Below are positions 26,349 to 33,718 of a DNA stretch of 58,329 nt, in pieces (the stretch's first letter is position 1; each line of letters starts with the position of its first letter). Both the position numbers and the translations under genes were made by a program. The notes below the pieces were generated by a model that had not been told where the DNA came from, did no database searches, and worked only from the letters and a program-made list of their open reading frames with translations. The DNA is from a virus. Location of the stretch: positions 1 through 58,329 of IMG/VR virus record IMGVR_UViG_3300027833_000059; one strand, given 5' to 3'.

Positions 26349-26351
26349 TAA

Positions 26352-26873
26352 ATGATGGGTTTTAATGAAGTAAGAAAACACTGGGATATACTAGGAATAA
26401 AACAATATATAGAAGTAACTATGAATTTAGAAGAAGTAAAGGAACATTTTAAAAATGCAAAAGAGGTAAAGTGTTTGGTAGACAAGAAAATATACAATAT
26501 TGATGTAAGAGGGGGGTTTGAAAATTCCCCCAATCAAGTTGATTTTGGATTTATTGACCATCAACACGGTACCACTTGTGTAGTATTATATGTAACAGAT
26601 GAATTAGCAGAAATCATCTCTTACAAAGAATTTGAAGAAAGAGCTATGCTAGTTTCAGATGATGAAGAAATCTGGTACCGAAGAGTTGTCTTTATGGAAA
26701 AGAATAATCGATTTATTGCTTGGAACTATGCTAAAACAATAGAAGAAGCTGGTGGGATATGTAAGACTACGAATTGGACATACGCAAAAGAATTACCAAA
26801 AGAAATCGAGGTAACAAAAGAAGAGATAGCCAAGTGGAAAGGTTGTGATGTCGAACAATTAATAATAAAGTAA
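26352..26873 (+). CDS. Hypothetical protein (173 aa)
   Basis: Acidic alpha/beta protein (KCLVDKKIYNIDVRGGFENS, then VDFGFIDHQHGTTCVVLYVT). No family. Three bases after the coiled-coil gene. Confidence 0.75.
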   Translation: MMGFNEVRKHWDILGIKQYIEVTMNLEEVKEHFKNAKEVKCLVDKKIYNIDVRGGFENSPNQVDFGFIDHQHGTTCVVLYVTDELAEIISYKEFEERAMLVSDDEEIWYRRVVFMEKNNRFIAWNYAKTIEEAGGICKTTNWTYAKELPKEIEVTKEEIAKWKGCDVEQLIIK

Positions 26874-26874
26874 G

Positions 26875-27081
26875 ATGACGGAATGGATAAAAAAATTGTT
26901 TAGTGAACAATGGAAAGAGGTTGTTGGCGTAAATATAGATTTTAGTAAGTATGAACCTATAAGTACAAGTAATTCACTTCATATATTTGAAGAAAGATAT
27001 GAAATTGAAAACAACACATATAGGTTGCTTTACACTATTGGTAATGACAGTAAACCTAATGTTGAAGTTTTGATTAAATAA
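26875..27081 (+). CDS. Small hypothetical protein
   Basis: 68 aa beginning MTEWIKKLFSEQWKEVVGVN; beta-like C-terminal half. Starts one base after the previous stop. No family. Confidence 0.7.
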   Translation: MTEWIKKLFSEQWKEVVGVNIDFSKYEPISTSNSLHIFEERYEIENNTYRLLYTIGNDSKPNVEVLIK

Positions 27082-27088
27082 AGTAACT

Positions 27089-27173
27089 ATGATTGAAAAA
27101 AAAAGAGTGCCTGGGGAAACCGATACTAGAATGGGATGAAGAAAAAGGAATTTATATAGAGGTGGATAATTAA
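27089..27173 (+). pseudogene. Micro-gene with a frameshift in an A9 run
   Basis: ATG 27089 is followed by nine A. With nine A the frame stops after 16 codons; with eight A it reads MIEKKECLGKPILEWDEEKG and ends IYIEVDN at TAA 27171-27173. The good C-terminal frame suggests an intact 27-aa gene with a homopolymer slip, either real, transcriptional or a base-calling error. Confidence 0.4.
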
Positions 27174-27444
27174 GCCATTAATTTATTACAAAAAATTCTA
27201 AAAAAAATTAATGGCAATAAGGTACTAATATAAATTAAAGCAAAAAATTCTAAAAAAAATTTTAAGCAGTAAATTACCCCTAAGAAAAAACCAAAAAAAA
27301 TATAAAAAAATTTTTGTTCACGAATCCGATGGCCATATATAAAGGGTGTACGGGGGGTACTATAAGAGGGGTCACGGAGGGGGGTCTACGGGGGGGTATA
27401 AGGTACCCCTCCCCCCATTAGCATACATACATATAGAAATAAAA
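27174..27444. other. Gene-free convergence zone with repeats and G-rich tract
   Basis: No gene. It holds an inverted repeat GCCATTAATTT/AAATTAATGGC, two copies of CAAAAAATTCTAAAAAAAAT, an A/T-rich stretch, and from 27344 a series of G-runs. The plus-strand operon ends on its left and a minus-strand gene ends on its right. Confidence 0.8.
27344..27416 (+). other. G-run cluster (possible G-quadruplex) and GC hairpin
   Basis: Runs of 3, 6, 4, 6 and 7 G at 27344, 27352, 27368, 27379 and 27390, then a hairpin GGGGTA/TACCCC with TCCCCCC (27390-27416). By far the most G-rich tract in the window. Confidence 0.8.
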
Positions 27445-27466
27445 AAAGCGTTCATTAGAACGCTTT
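27445..27466 (-). terminator. Intrinsic terminator
   Basis: Stem AAAGCGTTC/GAACGCTTT, loop ATTA, followed by T-rich sequence on the minus strand; ends the 200-aa gene. Confidence 0.88.
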
Positions 27467-27480
27467 ATTTAAGTTTATCT

Positions 27481-28083
27481 TTATGCAGTTACAACTTCAT
27501 TTTTTTGTGGTTCAATTTTGATACCTTGAACACTTAAATTTTCATCGTTAGTAAGTTTAAATGTTTTATATTTCATTTGTTTAGATAACCTTTCAATTTT
27601 GTTTTTAAGTATCATATAAGGTGTTCTTTTGTCCTCTCCATACTCTCCAACTGAAACAACTTTTTTACTCATTAAAAGCCCCTTAAAATAAAGGTTAGTA
27701 TCTTTTGCGTTAAGTCCTTTAGCTATTGATACATAAGCATCGATTTGAGCTTGTGATTTAACCATTGTTTCGTCGCCTTGTTCTAATAACTTTGCTTTTA
27801 CTTCCTCGCTTGACGTTCTTTTAATAAGGCTTTTAACCAACTTGTTATATACTTTTTTAACTTCCTTTTTAGTTTCAGTTTTATATAGTTCTACTAATTT
27901 TCTTTTTACTGCTATTGATTTAAGAGAATTTAAGTCTTTTAATAGTCTTTTTTCATAGTTAAAACCTACTAATATAGATTGATTAGAAACTTCTCCTTGT
28001 GTATTAGTATAGTTCTTTATACCAATGATTGAAGCTCCTTTAATGTTTCTTGCTGCTACGATAGTTTTTACTGTGTTATTCAT
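27481..28083 (-). CDS. Basic hypothetical protein (200 aa)
   Basis: Lys-rich, mostly helical in the centre (KVYNKLVKSLIKRTSSEEVK) with a beta-like N-terminus (TIVAARNIKGASIIGIKNYT). A nucleic-acid-binding role would fit the charge but is not shown. The early promoter -7 box is at 28115-28122; 5' leader without Shine-Dalgarno. Confidence 0.8.
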   Translation of the reverse strand: MNNTVKTIVAARNIKGASIIGIKNYTNTQGEVSNQSILVGFNYEKRLLKDLNSLKSIAVKRKLVELYKTETKKEVKKVYNKLVKSLIKRTSSEEVKAKLLEQGDETMVKSQAQIDAYVSIAKGLNAKDTNLYFKGLLMSKKVVSVGEYGEDKRTPYMILKNKIERLSKQMKYKTFKLTNDENLSVQGIKIEPQKNEVVTA

Positions 28084-28211
28084 AATATAAGGTTTTTGTT
28101 GTTATTGTTCTCTACAAAGATACGACCTTTTATTGGATAAACAATAACTTATTCGATGAAATGCACAAATATTCGTTAAAGTGTATTATTAAAAATTAAT
28201 TGATAAAAAGT

Positions 28212-28320
28212 TTTGTAGAGTCGTTTATTTGTTGTAAATTTGTGTTGGTGCCTTAGAGTTAAATAAAATTTTGAGTTAATCCGTCATCGCAAGTTACGAC
28301 AATTTTTTTTAATATACAAA
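28212..28320 (+). ncRNA. Candidate short transcript of the GGTGCCTTAG family (copy a)
   Basis: Plus-strand promoter TTTG 28212-28215 and TAAATTTG 28235-28242, transcript start near GTGTTGGTGCCTTAG, no reading frame of note, and eight T at about 28305-28312 before the next promoter. The end is only guessed. Confidence 0.45.
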
Positions 28321-28461
28321 TATAATTAGTTAAAATAATTATATTAAAAACTTTAACATAAAAAATTAGGATATTAAAATAAAAAGAAAGTGAAAGTTTT
28401 CCATTGTAGAACCGAAAAGATGTTGTATCTTTGTAGAGAACAATAACTAAAACCTTATAAT

Positions 28462-28806
28462 ATGTACGGAACATTCAACGGAGAAACAGCAGTAAAATTT
28501 AACGGAGTAACAACATTACCAGGATTAGCTAAGGCTACACTTAGGGTAGCAATGACTGAAGAAGGTTATGAGTTAACTAAGGATAGTACTAAGGCTTACC
28601 TTGAAGGTTGGGTTGAGACTATGATAGAGTGTGGAGATGGAGATGACACTGAATACACGATAGATGATGCCATAGACCAAGCGGCTAGTAATATTTGTTA
28701 TTCAAGAGATTTCTTTATTGACTTTAGGGATAACACTCAGATATCAAGTGCTGATAGAGAAGTAGTGTTTAATGAGATGATTAAGCTTCTAGAGATAGGA
28801 GCTTAA
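28462..28806 (+). CDS. Acidic hypothetical protein, only plus-strand gene of the early region
   Basis: 114 aa beginning MYGTFNGETAVKFNGVTTLP, with an acidic ECGDGDDTEYTIDDAIDQA stretch. No family. It uses the same early promoter (-7 TATCTTTG 28426-28433) and the same GAACAATAACTAAAACC leader as the minus-strand genes, and it has its own terminator, so it is a complete cassette in inverted orientation. Confidence 0.82.
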   Translation: MYGTFNGETAVKFNGVTTLPGLAKATLRVAMTEEGYELTKDSTKAYLEGWVETMIECGDGDDTEYTIDDAIDQAASNICYSRDFFIDFRDNTQISSADREVVFNEMIKLLEIGA

Positions 28807-28829
28807 TATTTCAAAGTTATTAATAGGAT

Positions 28830-28856
28830 ACACCTCAGCAATGGGGTGTTATTTTT
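28830..28856 (+). terminator. Intrinsic terminator
   Basis: ACACCTC/GGGGTGT stem followed by TATTTTTG; ends the plus-strand gene. Confidence 0.75.
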
Positions 28857-28864
28857 GTTTGGTG

Positions 28865-28878
28865 TACACAAAAGTGTA
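28865..28878. promoter_or_regulatory. Palindrome TACACAAAAGTGTA
   Basis: Arms TACAC/GTGTA; a near copy of the TACACAAATGTGTA sites at 31835, 57352, 57562 and 58039. Confidence 0.5.
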
Positions 28879-28922
28879 TAGAAATAAGTGTTAAATAATT
28901 TGTGTATGTTAATTTTTTATAT

Positions 28923-28986
28923 TATCTTTGTGATGGTGCCTTGGGGTTAGATTAATATTTCACACTAGGGCACCATCACAAATTTA
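28923..28986. promoter_or_regulatory. Convergent early promoters inside a 14-bp inverted repeat
   Basis: Plus strand TATCTTTG 28923-28930 and minus strand TAAATTTG (28979-28986) face each other. Their start regions are the arms of TTTGTGATGGTGCC (28927-28940)/GGCACCATCACAAA (28969-28982). Both have -33 TTTG boxes at 19-20 bp. Either transcript could fold into a 14-bp hairpin. Confidence 0.75.
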
Positions 28987-29027
28987 CGACAATTAATTGG
29001 ATATACAAAATTTATATCCATTTATTT

Positions 29028-29171
29028 TCAATTGTTTTTATTTAGTTCTATTCTAGTATTTTGAAATATTCTTAACACGAAATAATATCTTTCAGTTTGT
29101 ATGTTTGAAGAGTTAACTAATTTTTCAGTTAATCTTTTTGCTTGTTCAAATTTTTCTCTAGTACTTTTCAT
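29028..29171 (-). CDS. Small basic protein (47 aa)
   Basis: MKSTREKFEQAKRLTEKLVN and on to IELNKNN; helical, basic. Early promoter -7 box 29196-29203 and the conserved CATAAACCACAAGACAAATG leader-start segment. No family. Confidence 0.65.
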   Translation of the reverse strand: MKSTREKFEQAKRLTEKLVNSSNIQTERYYFVLRIFQNTRIELNKNN

Positions 29172-29254
29172 TTGTCTTGTGGTTTATGTTCTATACAAAG
29201 ATACGAATAATAACTGGATATCCAATGCGAATATCCAGTTAATTTTAATTATTT

Positions 29255-29428
29255 TTAGATTAACATCATATCCAGTAGTACTGATGGGTGACCATGTTCG
29301 CATACACCATCTGGTTCTACTTGACAACCTTCTGAGCAACATGCTGGTACTACTGATTCAAATACTACTTCATCTAAAGTAAGTCCTTCATTTTCTAATG
29401 CTTCATCTGCTGAAATTCTTTCACTCAT
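29255..29428 (-). CDS. Cys/His-rich small protein (57 aa)
   Basis: MSERISADEALENEGLTLDE, then a C-terminal cluster CCSEGCQVEPDGVCEHGH (C30, C31, C35, C43, H45, H47) that could bind a metal. No family. Promoter -7 box 29457-29464; hairpin ATATCCAGTT-type terminator/promoter downstream. Confidence 0.68.
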   Translation of the reverse strand: MSERISADEALENEGLTLDEVVFESVVPACCSEGCQVEPDGVCEHGHPSVLLDMMLI

Positions 29429-29480
29429 AATATATGGTTTTAGTTATTGTTCTCTACAAAGATACGACTAATAAATGGTT

Positions 29481-29663
29481 CTACAAAGTAGAATGCCATT
29501 TATTTTTAACTTTAACACAAATAATAAATGCGTTATAACCTACTCTTTTACTAACTTTATCATAGTTGTTTCTAGTTGCATATTGTTTAGCACCTAATAA
29601 TGAATTAGAAACGTCTATATGTACTCCATCTTGATTTGTTACTCCGTAAACTGTTATTGGCAT
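29481..29663 (-). CDS. Small hypothetical protein (60 aa)
   Basis: MPITVYGVTNQDGVHIDVSN, basic C-terminal half. Promoter -7 box 29692-29699. No family. Confidence 0.7.
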   Translation of the reverse strand: MPITVYGVTNQDGVHIDVSNSLLGAKQYATRNNYDKVSKRVGYNAFIICVKVKNKWHSTL

Positions 29664-29744
29664 GATAAGTGATTTTAGTTATTGTTCTCTACAAAGATAC
29701 GAATAATAAATGGATATCCAATACGAATATCCATTTATTATTAA

Positions 29745-29909
29745 TTATTTAGCATATTTTTTTCTTTTATTATTGAATATCAATATTAAAATCATTAACG
29801 ATGCTATTACTAAGCATAATAATGATTGAGCATCATTATTTATTGTGGTTATGTTAAATATTACAATTGATAATACAAAAATAGATGCTAGGTTTAAGAA
29901 TTTTTTCAT
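29745..29909 (-). CDS. Small two-helix membrane protein (54 aa)
   Basis: Two hydrophobic segments (LASIFVLSIVIFNI and LLCLVIASLMILILIF) separated by a short polar loop, ending in NNKRKKYAK. Promoter -7 box 29938-29945, held in a terminator-promoter cassette. Confidence 0.68.
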   Translation of the reverse strand: MKKFLNLASIFVLSIVIFNITTINNDAQSLLCLVIASLMILILIFNNKRKKYAK

Positions 29910-29937
29910 TATATAAGGTTTTAGTTATTGTTCCCTA

Positions 29938-29986
29938 CAAAGATACATAAAAAAAACCTTACTACCAAATTATAGCAAGGTTTTTT
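29938..29986 (-). promoter_or_regulatory. Terminator-promoter cassette
   Basis: Stem AAAAACCTT/AAGGTTTTT (29952-29985) terminates the 103-aa gene; the loop holds minus-strand TTTG (29966-29969), the -33 box for TATCTTTG at 29938-29945 (20-bp spacer). Confidence 0.8.
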
Positions 29987-29998
29987 TATCATTATTAA

Positions 29999-30310
29999 TT
30001 AAAATTTAACTTTTCTTTTTTTATTCTTATATTTGATTATTATGGTTACATTATTGATATACCCTTTGTTATATTTCATTATTTTAAATTCTGATAACAT
30101 ATCATAAGCTCGTTTTGTTGTGGCTTTAAACATCAGTGTATTGCTCTTAGATATCTTGGAGATAAACTTAATGTTATCAGCATAGTTACCGAATACAACA
30201 TCTTCAGCAGTTACTTTAGTTGTTTCTTTTACATTTTTAATTGGTTCACTTGAATAACCTTTAAGAGTTGCTACTAAGATAAAAATAAATACTAATACTA
30301 AATTTTTCAT
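29999..30310 (-). CDS. Secreted or periplasmic small protein
   Basis: 103 aa with a signal peptide (MKNLVLVFIFILVATLKGYSS) and a basic C-terminus (IIIKYKNKKRKVKF). No family. Promoter -7 box 30340-30347. Confidence 0.75.
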   Translation of the reverse strand: MKNLVLVFIFILVATLKGYSSEPIKNVKETTKVTAEDVVFGNYADNIKFISKISKSNTLMFKATTKRAYDMLSEFKIMKYNKGYINNVTIIIKYKNKKRKVKF

Positions 30311-30392
30311 AATTTATGGTTTTAATTGTTCGACACTTCAAAGATACAACTAATAAATGGATATCCAATACGAATATCCATTTATTTTTAAA

Positions 30393-31265
30393 TTATTTTA
30401 TTCTTTCAATTACATACATAACCATTTTAGCACCCTCGTTACCGTTTGGTTTAACATCTGAGTAATGAAATACTTCTTTTATTCTATGATTCTTACCGAT
30501 AGCATTAAAAAAGAAACCCTTAATAACCATATCGCTCATAACATTTCTATCTGAGTTATCTACTAACGATGCAAAATCGTTAAGTCTTTCATTGTGGGCA
30601 ATTTTTCTAAGTGTTCTAGTCATGGTAATAAACATCATACCACCAACTTGTAATAATTCACGTTCAATAGCATATTCTAATTCATCTACTATTGTATTAA
30701 GAGTTCCACAATAGTCTAAAATCATGTGTGAATATGATTCACGTTTAGCACCATATATTTTTTGGTTTACATCTCCATTAAATACTTCAAATGGTAACTG
30801 AGTTCCTCTAATAGCTTTACGCATATCTTTAAATGTATTCTTATCTCTTTCAACACCTAAAAAGTTATATGAGTTAGACTTATTTAATATCTTTTTTTCG
30901 ATAGTCCACGTTGAAAATGGTAACGAAAGTATTTTACCACTTAACTTACTATTAAGCACATAATCTACCATTTTGTTCCTAGCAATTTCTTTATTTACAC
31001 CACCCGAATTAACATAAGTGTTAGTTAATTTAGTAATACTTTTTTTATTCTTTTTAACTTCTTTTTTAACTTTGCTAATATCAGCTTCAATTTTCTTTAA
31101 GATATCAAAACTAGTAGCTTGTTTATTAACTTGTTTATTAAGTGCAATTTTGTTAGCAGATACTTTTTGTATTGTACACCCTAACATTTGAGATAGTTCT
31201 TTATTAGTAAGGTTAGGATTATTTTGAATAGTTTGTCTAACTGAGTTTTGAGTTAAGGTTTTCAT
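30393..31265 (-). CDS. HTH protein fused to a methyltransferase-like domain
   Basis: 290 aa. Residues 1-50 read as a winged-helix/HTH (NPNLTNKELSQMLGCTIQKVS), followed by a Lys-rich coiled coil (52-85). The rest resembles a class I SAM methyltransferase: FLGVERDK (acidic end of strand 2), VFNGDV, MILDYCGTLN (motif IV position) and LLQVGGMMFITMTRT; the Gly-rich motif I is not obvious. A DNA-binding regulator or modification enzyme is inferred. Two promoters: -7 box at 31294-31301 and a conserved upstream one at 31387-31394. Confidence 0.68.
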   Translation of the reverse strand: MKTLTQNSVRQTIQNNPNLTNKELSQMLGCTIQKVSANKIALNKQVNKQATSFDILKKIEADISKVKKEVKKNKKSITKLTNTYVNSGGVNKEIARNKMVDYVLNSKLSGKILSLPFSTWTIEKKILNKSNSYNFLGVERDKNTFKDMRKAIRGTQLPFEVFNGDVNQKIYGAKRESYSHMILDYCGTLNTIVDELEYAIERELLQVGGMMFITMTRTLRKIAHNERLNDFASLVDNSDRNVMSDMVIKGFFFNAIGKNHRIKEVFHYSDVKPNGNEGAKMVMYVIERIK

Positions 31266-31334
31266 ATATATAAGGTTTTGTTATTGTTCTCTACAAAGAT
31301 ACAACCTTTTTCTGGTTCTGCAATGAAAAATTTT

Positions 31335-31394
31335 AATTATTTTCTTATTCATAATGATTCTAAGTGTTGACACTAAGGCACCATGACAAAGATA
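31335..31394 (-). promoter_or_regulatory. Conserved upstream promoter/leader, copy d
   Basis: Minus-strand TATCTTTG (31387-31394) then TCATGGTGCCTTAGTGTCAA and ACACTTAGAATCATTATGAA, nearly identical to copies e and f. It lies about 90 bp upstream of the gene-proximal promoter. Confidence 0.7.
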
Positions 31395-31456
31395 CGAAAA
31401 TAAAACTTAATATAAAAATTGTTTTATAACTTTTTTTATATTAAGTTTGTAATAGA

Positions 31457-31816
31457 TTAATATACTTGAAACCTTATATTATATTCTTGTATTATTTCAT
31501 CTAATATGTTACCAATGTTAATGTGAGAGATACCATCACTAGTAAGTGTGTAGTATTCATTTCTTAGTGTGTTACCAGCTAATATATCAGTCTTAGCTTT
31601 TATCATTGCATTTCTTAATGTATTACCATCTTCTGGTGTTATATCACCTACATAGTCTGGATTTAATGAACCGAAGTAAACCTTACATGTTCCAGAGTCA
31701 GTAAACCAATAGTTTTTATTTACACCTCTTTTTTTAGTAGTTACAAACTTTACTTTAAATTCTGTGTCAAGTGGCTCGATGCTCAACCTTGTTTGTTTAA
31801 ATGCGGATACTTTCAT
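31457..31816 (-). CDS. Hypothetical protein (119 aa)
   Basis: ATG 31816 (MKVSAFKQTRLSIEPLDTEF) is chosen; the frame continues upstream only through the promoter and leader. Basic, alpha/beta, no family. Promoter -7 box 31866-31873; the leader carries a TACACAAATGTGTA palindrome. Confidence 0.75.
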   Translation of the reverse strand: MKVSAFKQTRLSIEPLDTEFKVKFVTTKKRGVNKNYWFTDSGTCKVYFGSLNPDYVGDITPEDGNTLRNAMIKAKTDILAGNTLRNEYYTLTSDGISHINIGNILDEIIQEYNIRFQVY

Positions 31817-31834
31817 ATGATTTTGTTTTACATG

Positions 31835-31848
31835 TACACAAATGTGTA
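31835..31848. promoter_or_regulatory. Palindrome TACACAAATGTGTA in a 5' leader
   Basis: Between the -7 box and ATG of the 119-aa gene. Identical sites at 57352, 57562 and 58039; an operator or mRNA hairpin is possible. Confidence 0.55.
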
Positions 31849-31913
31849 TATACTGTTGTTCTATACAAAGATACAACTAATAAATGGATATCCAATACGA
31901 ATATCCATTTATT

Positions 31914-32150
31914 TTACTCTATATTATACTCTTTTTTTATTGTATCTCTAATTTCCTCTTTACTATTAGCCATTAAGACAATTGAATTATCCTCACTTAT
32001 AGTGTGTTCAAATCTATTTTCTTTCTTTAAATAAGTAGCCTTAAACATCCCATTTAAATACTCTAAGATACCCACGTTAATATTAGAACGTTCTCCCCTA
32101 ACTATTATTCTATTTCTCCTATTTATTACCACTCTTTTTTTCCCGTACAT
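31914..32150 (-). CDS. Small basic protein
   Basis: 78 aa, N-terminus KKRVVINRRNRIIVRGERSN, then mixed. Promoter -7 box 32173-32180. No family. Confidence 0.72.
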   Translation of the reverse strand: MYGKKRVVINRRNRIIVRGERSNINVGILEYLNGMFKATYLKKENRFEHTISEDNSIVLMANSKEEIRDTIKKEYNIE

Positions 32151-32206
32151 AATATAAAGTTTTTGTTCTCTTCAAAGATACGAATAATTATTGGTTCTAC
32201 CAAATA

Positions 32207-32232
32207 AAAAGGGTAAGACTTTCGCCTTACCC
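32207..32232 (-). terminator. Intrinsic terminator
   Basis: GGGTAAG/CTTACCC stem followed on the minus strand by TTTTTA; the next promoter's TTTGG starts in the tail. Confidence 0.82.
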
Positions 32233-32270
32233 ATGAACAATATGGGAACCACCCCAATTATGAAAACAAA

Positions 32271-32474
32271 CTAATATTGTACTTCTATTTTATATTTTTC
32301 AACAACCCTTTTGTATTTACTTAACAAGTCGTCATACATTGGTTCATTAAGTGTCTTGAGGATATTCAATGATTTCCCGATATCAGCTTGTTCGGGACTC
32401 TTTCTACCTCCACGGATAGCTCTAATTCCACCCTCAATTCTACCAATATGTATTTCTTCTCTAGATTTTGCCAT
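32271..32474 (-). CDS. Small protein on a probable leaderless mRNA
   Basis: 67 aa (MAKSREEIHIGRIEGGIRAI), basic, no family. The -7 box TATATTTG (32479-32486; -33 at 32507-32510, spacer 20) ends only 4 bp before the ATG, so transcription should start at or within the start codon. Confidence 0.75.
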   Translation of the reverse strand: MAKSREEIHIGRIEGGIRAIRGGRKSPEQADIGKSLNILKTLNEPMYDDLLSKYKRVVEKYKIEVQY

Positions 32475-32516
32475 GTTACAAATATATGATTTTTTTAGTT
32501 AATTTACAAATTTATA

Positions 32517-32586
32517 GACAACTTTAAAATAATACTGAAGTGTAAGGTAAGATTTTTAGAATTCACACTTCAGCATTTTTGTTGTC
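32517..32586. other. Nested inverted repeats
   Basis: Outer arms GACAAC/GTTGTC (32517-32522, 32581-32586) and inner arms CTGAAGTGT/ACACTTCAG (32535-32543, 32565-32573). Could be the terminator of the 187-aa gene (minus) or a small structured RNA. Confidence 0.6.
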
Positions 32587-32624
32587 AAACAATAAAACAT
32601 TTTTCAACTTACCTTTATTTTTTT

Positions 32625-33188
32625 TTAATTACCCTTTAAGGCCTCAACAAACATTTCATCTACATGGTCTTGGATATCATCCATATCATAAAACCCACCG
32701 CAAGAATCAATTATTTCACCATCTTTATCTTCTATTCTGAAACTATAAACTTCACCATTAATATACTTATTTAGAGTCTCAACTTCTCCTTCAACCATTT
32801 TATCAGCTAATTCTATATACTTCTTGGTTACTCTTTTTATGTTCCAATTTTCTCTAATTAGCTCTTTAGTTACTACAGCGAATCCTAACACACCTGAATC
32901 CCATCTACATTGGTATGGTGTTGTGGATATTAATAAACCACCGTGTGAGTATCCATATACTTTAGTTATTGTAGCAACATTTAATTTTATTTTGATTAAC
33001 TTCTCCAACTCATCCCAATTATCAGCGTCTTCAGTTTTAAATTCATGCTCATCACCTAAGTGTGAGTATTTACCTAAGAATATCATCTTACTAACGTTAC
33101 TCCATTCTCTAGGTGACTCAGTATCTGAATCTTGATATACCTTTAATGTATGTTCACCTAATGTAATTTCTTTAATTGAATCTGACAT
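32625..33188 (-). CDS. Conserved hypothetical protein (187 aa)
   Basis: Contains GGLLISTTPYQCRWDSGVLG (about residues 85-104), LNKYINGEVYSFRIED and DSCGGFYDMDD, a set of motifs I recall from a widespread uncharacterised phage/bacterial family. Function unknown. Promoter box TATCTTTA 33217-33224 with -33 at 33245-33248. Confidence 0.82.
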   Translation of the reverse strand: MSDSIKEITLGEHTLKVYQDSDTESPREWSNVSKMIFLGKYSHLGDEHEFKTEDADNWDELEKLIKIKLNVATITKVYGYSHGGLLISTTPYQCRWDSGVLGFAVVTKELIRENWNIKRVTKKYIELADKMVEGEVETLNKYINGEVYSFRIEDKDGEIIDSCGGFYDMDDIQDHVDEMFVEALKGN

Positions 33189-33268
33189 GTTAATTTGATT
33201 TAGTTGTTTGACTTTGTAAAGATAAGATATTTTTAGTTATAAACCAAATTAATTTAATAAAATCTTTA

Positions 33269-33326
33269 ATGAGTTGCCGTTTTATGTTGTTCTCGTTTAC
33301 TCTTCCCACTCCGAAGTACAACTCAT
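33269..33326 (-). ncRNA. Candidate GC-rich structured RNA
   Basis: Arms ATGAGTTG (33269-33276) and CAACTCAT (33319-33326) enclose an unusually GC-rich loop for this genome with ACTTCGGAGT. A late-type motif (33357-33366) and TATATTTG (33348-33355) lie upstream on the minus strand. No reading frame explains it. Confidence 0.42.
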
Positions 33327-33356
33327 CAATAGATTTATTTATATTTGCAAATATAC

Positions 33357-33366
33357 TAATAAATAT
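33357..33366 (-). promoter_or_regulatory. Late-type motif ATATTTATTA in the early region
   Basis: The only copy placed upstream of a non-coding element in the early region; about 30 bp before the candidate RNA. Confidence 0.35.
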
Positions 33367-33388
33367 ATCAAAATTCTACTTTAAACCA

Positions 33389-33718
33389 TTAATTATTTCT
33401 TTCAAAATATTCATCTAAATCTCTTGTACATTTATCAATGTAAGATGAAATACCTGTTTCTTTAGCTTCTTGTAATTTAACCTTTAAATATGGTAAACAA
33501 TCTGAAATGTTATTACCCGCTAATTGTTTTGCTCTTTGCCCAAATTCAGCATCAGAGCAACGCATTAATAAATCCTTAGTTTCAGTATCAAACCAATAAG
33601 AAACACCCTCATCTTTTGTGTGTTCAACTAATATGGTATTGGTCATGTTGTACATACCCTTAGCCATTAAATTACCCTCATTTAATTTGAATTGCCCTAC
33701 TTGTCTTAATACTTTCAT
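33389..33718 (-). CDS. Hypothetical protein (109 aa)
   Basis: Begins MKVLRQVGQFKLNEGNLMAK; no family. Promoter -7 box 33743-33750 and the CCACAAGACAAATG start context. Confidence 0.75.
   Translation of the reverse strand: MKVLRQVGQFKLNEGNLMAKGMYNMTNTILVEHTKDEGVSYWFDTETKDLLMRCSDAEFGQRAKQLAGNNISDCLPYLKVKLQEAKETGISSYIDKCTRDLDEYFERNN

Noticed and set aside
29101-29382. Plus-strand 93-aa frame
   Set aside because: It runs through minus-strand leader and promoter sequence and is the shadow of two small minus-strand genes.
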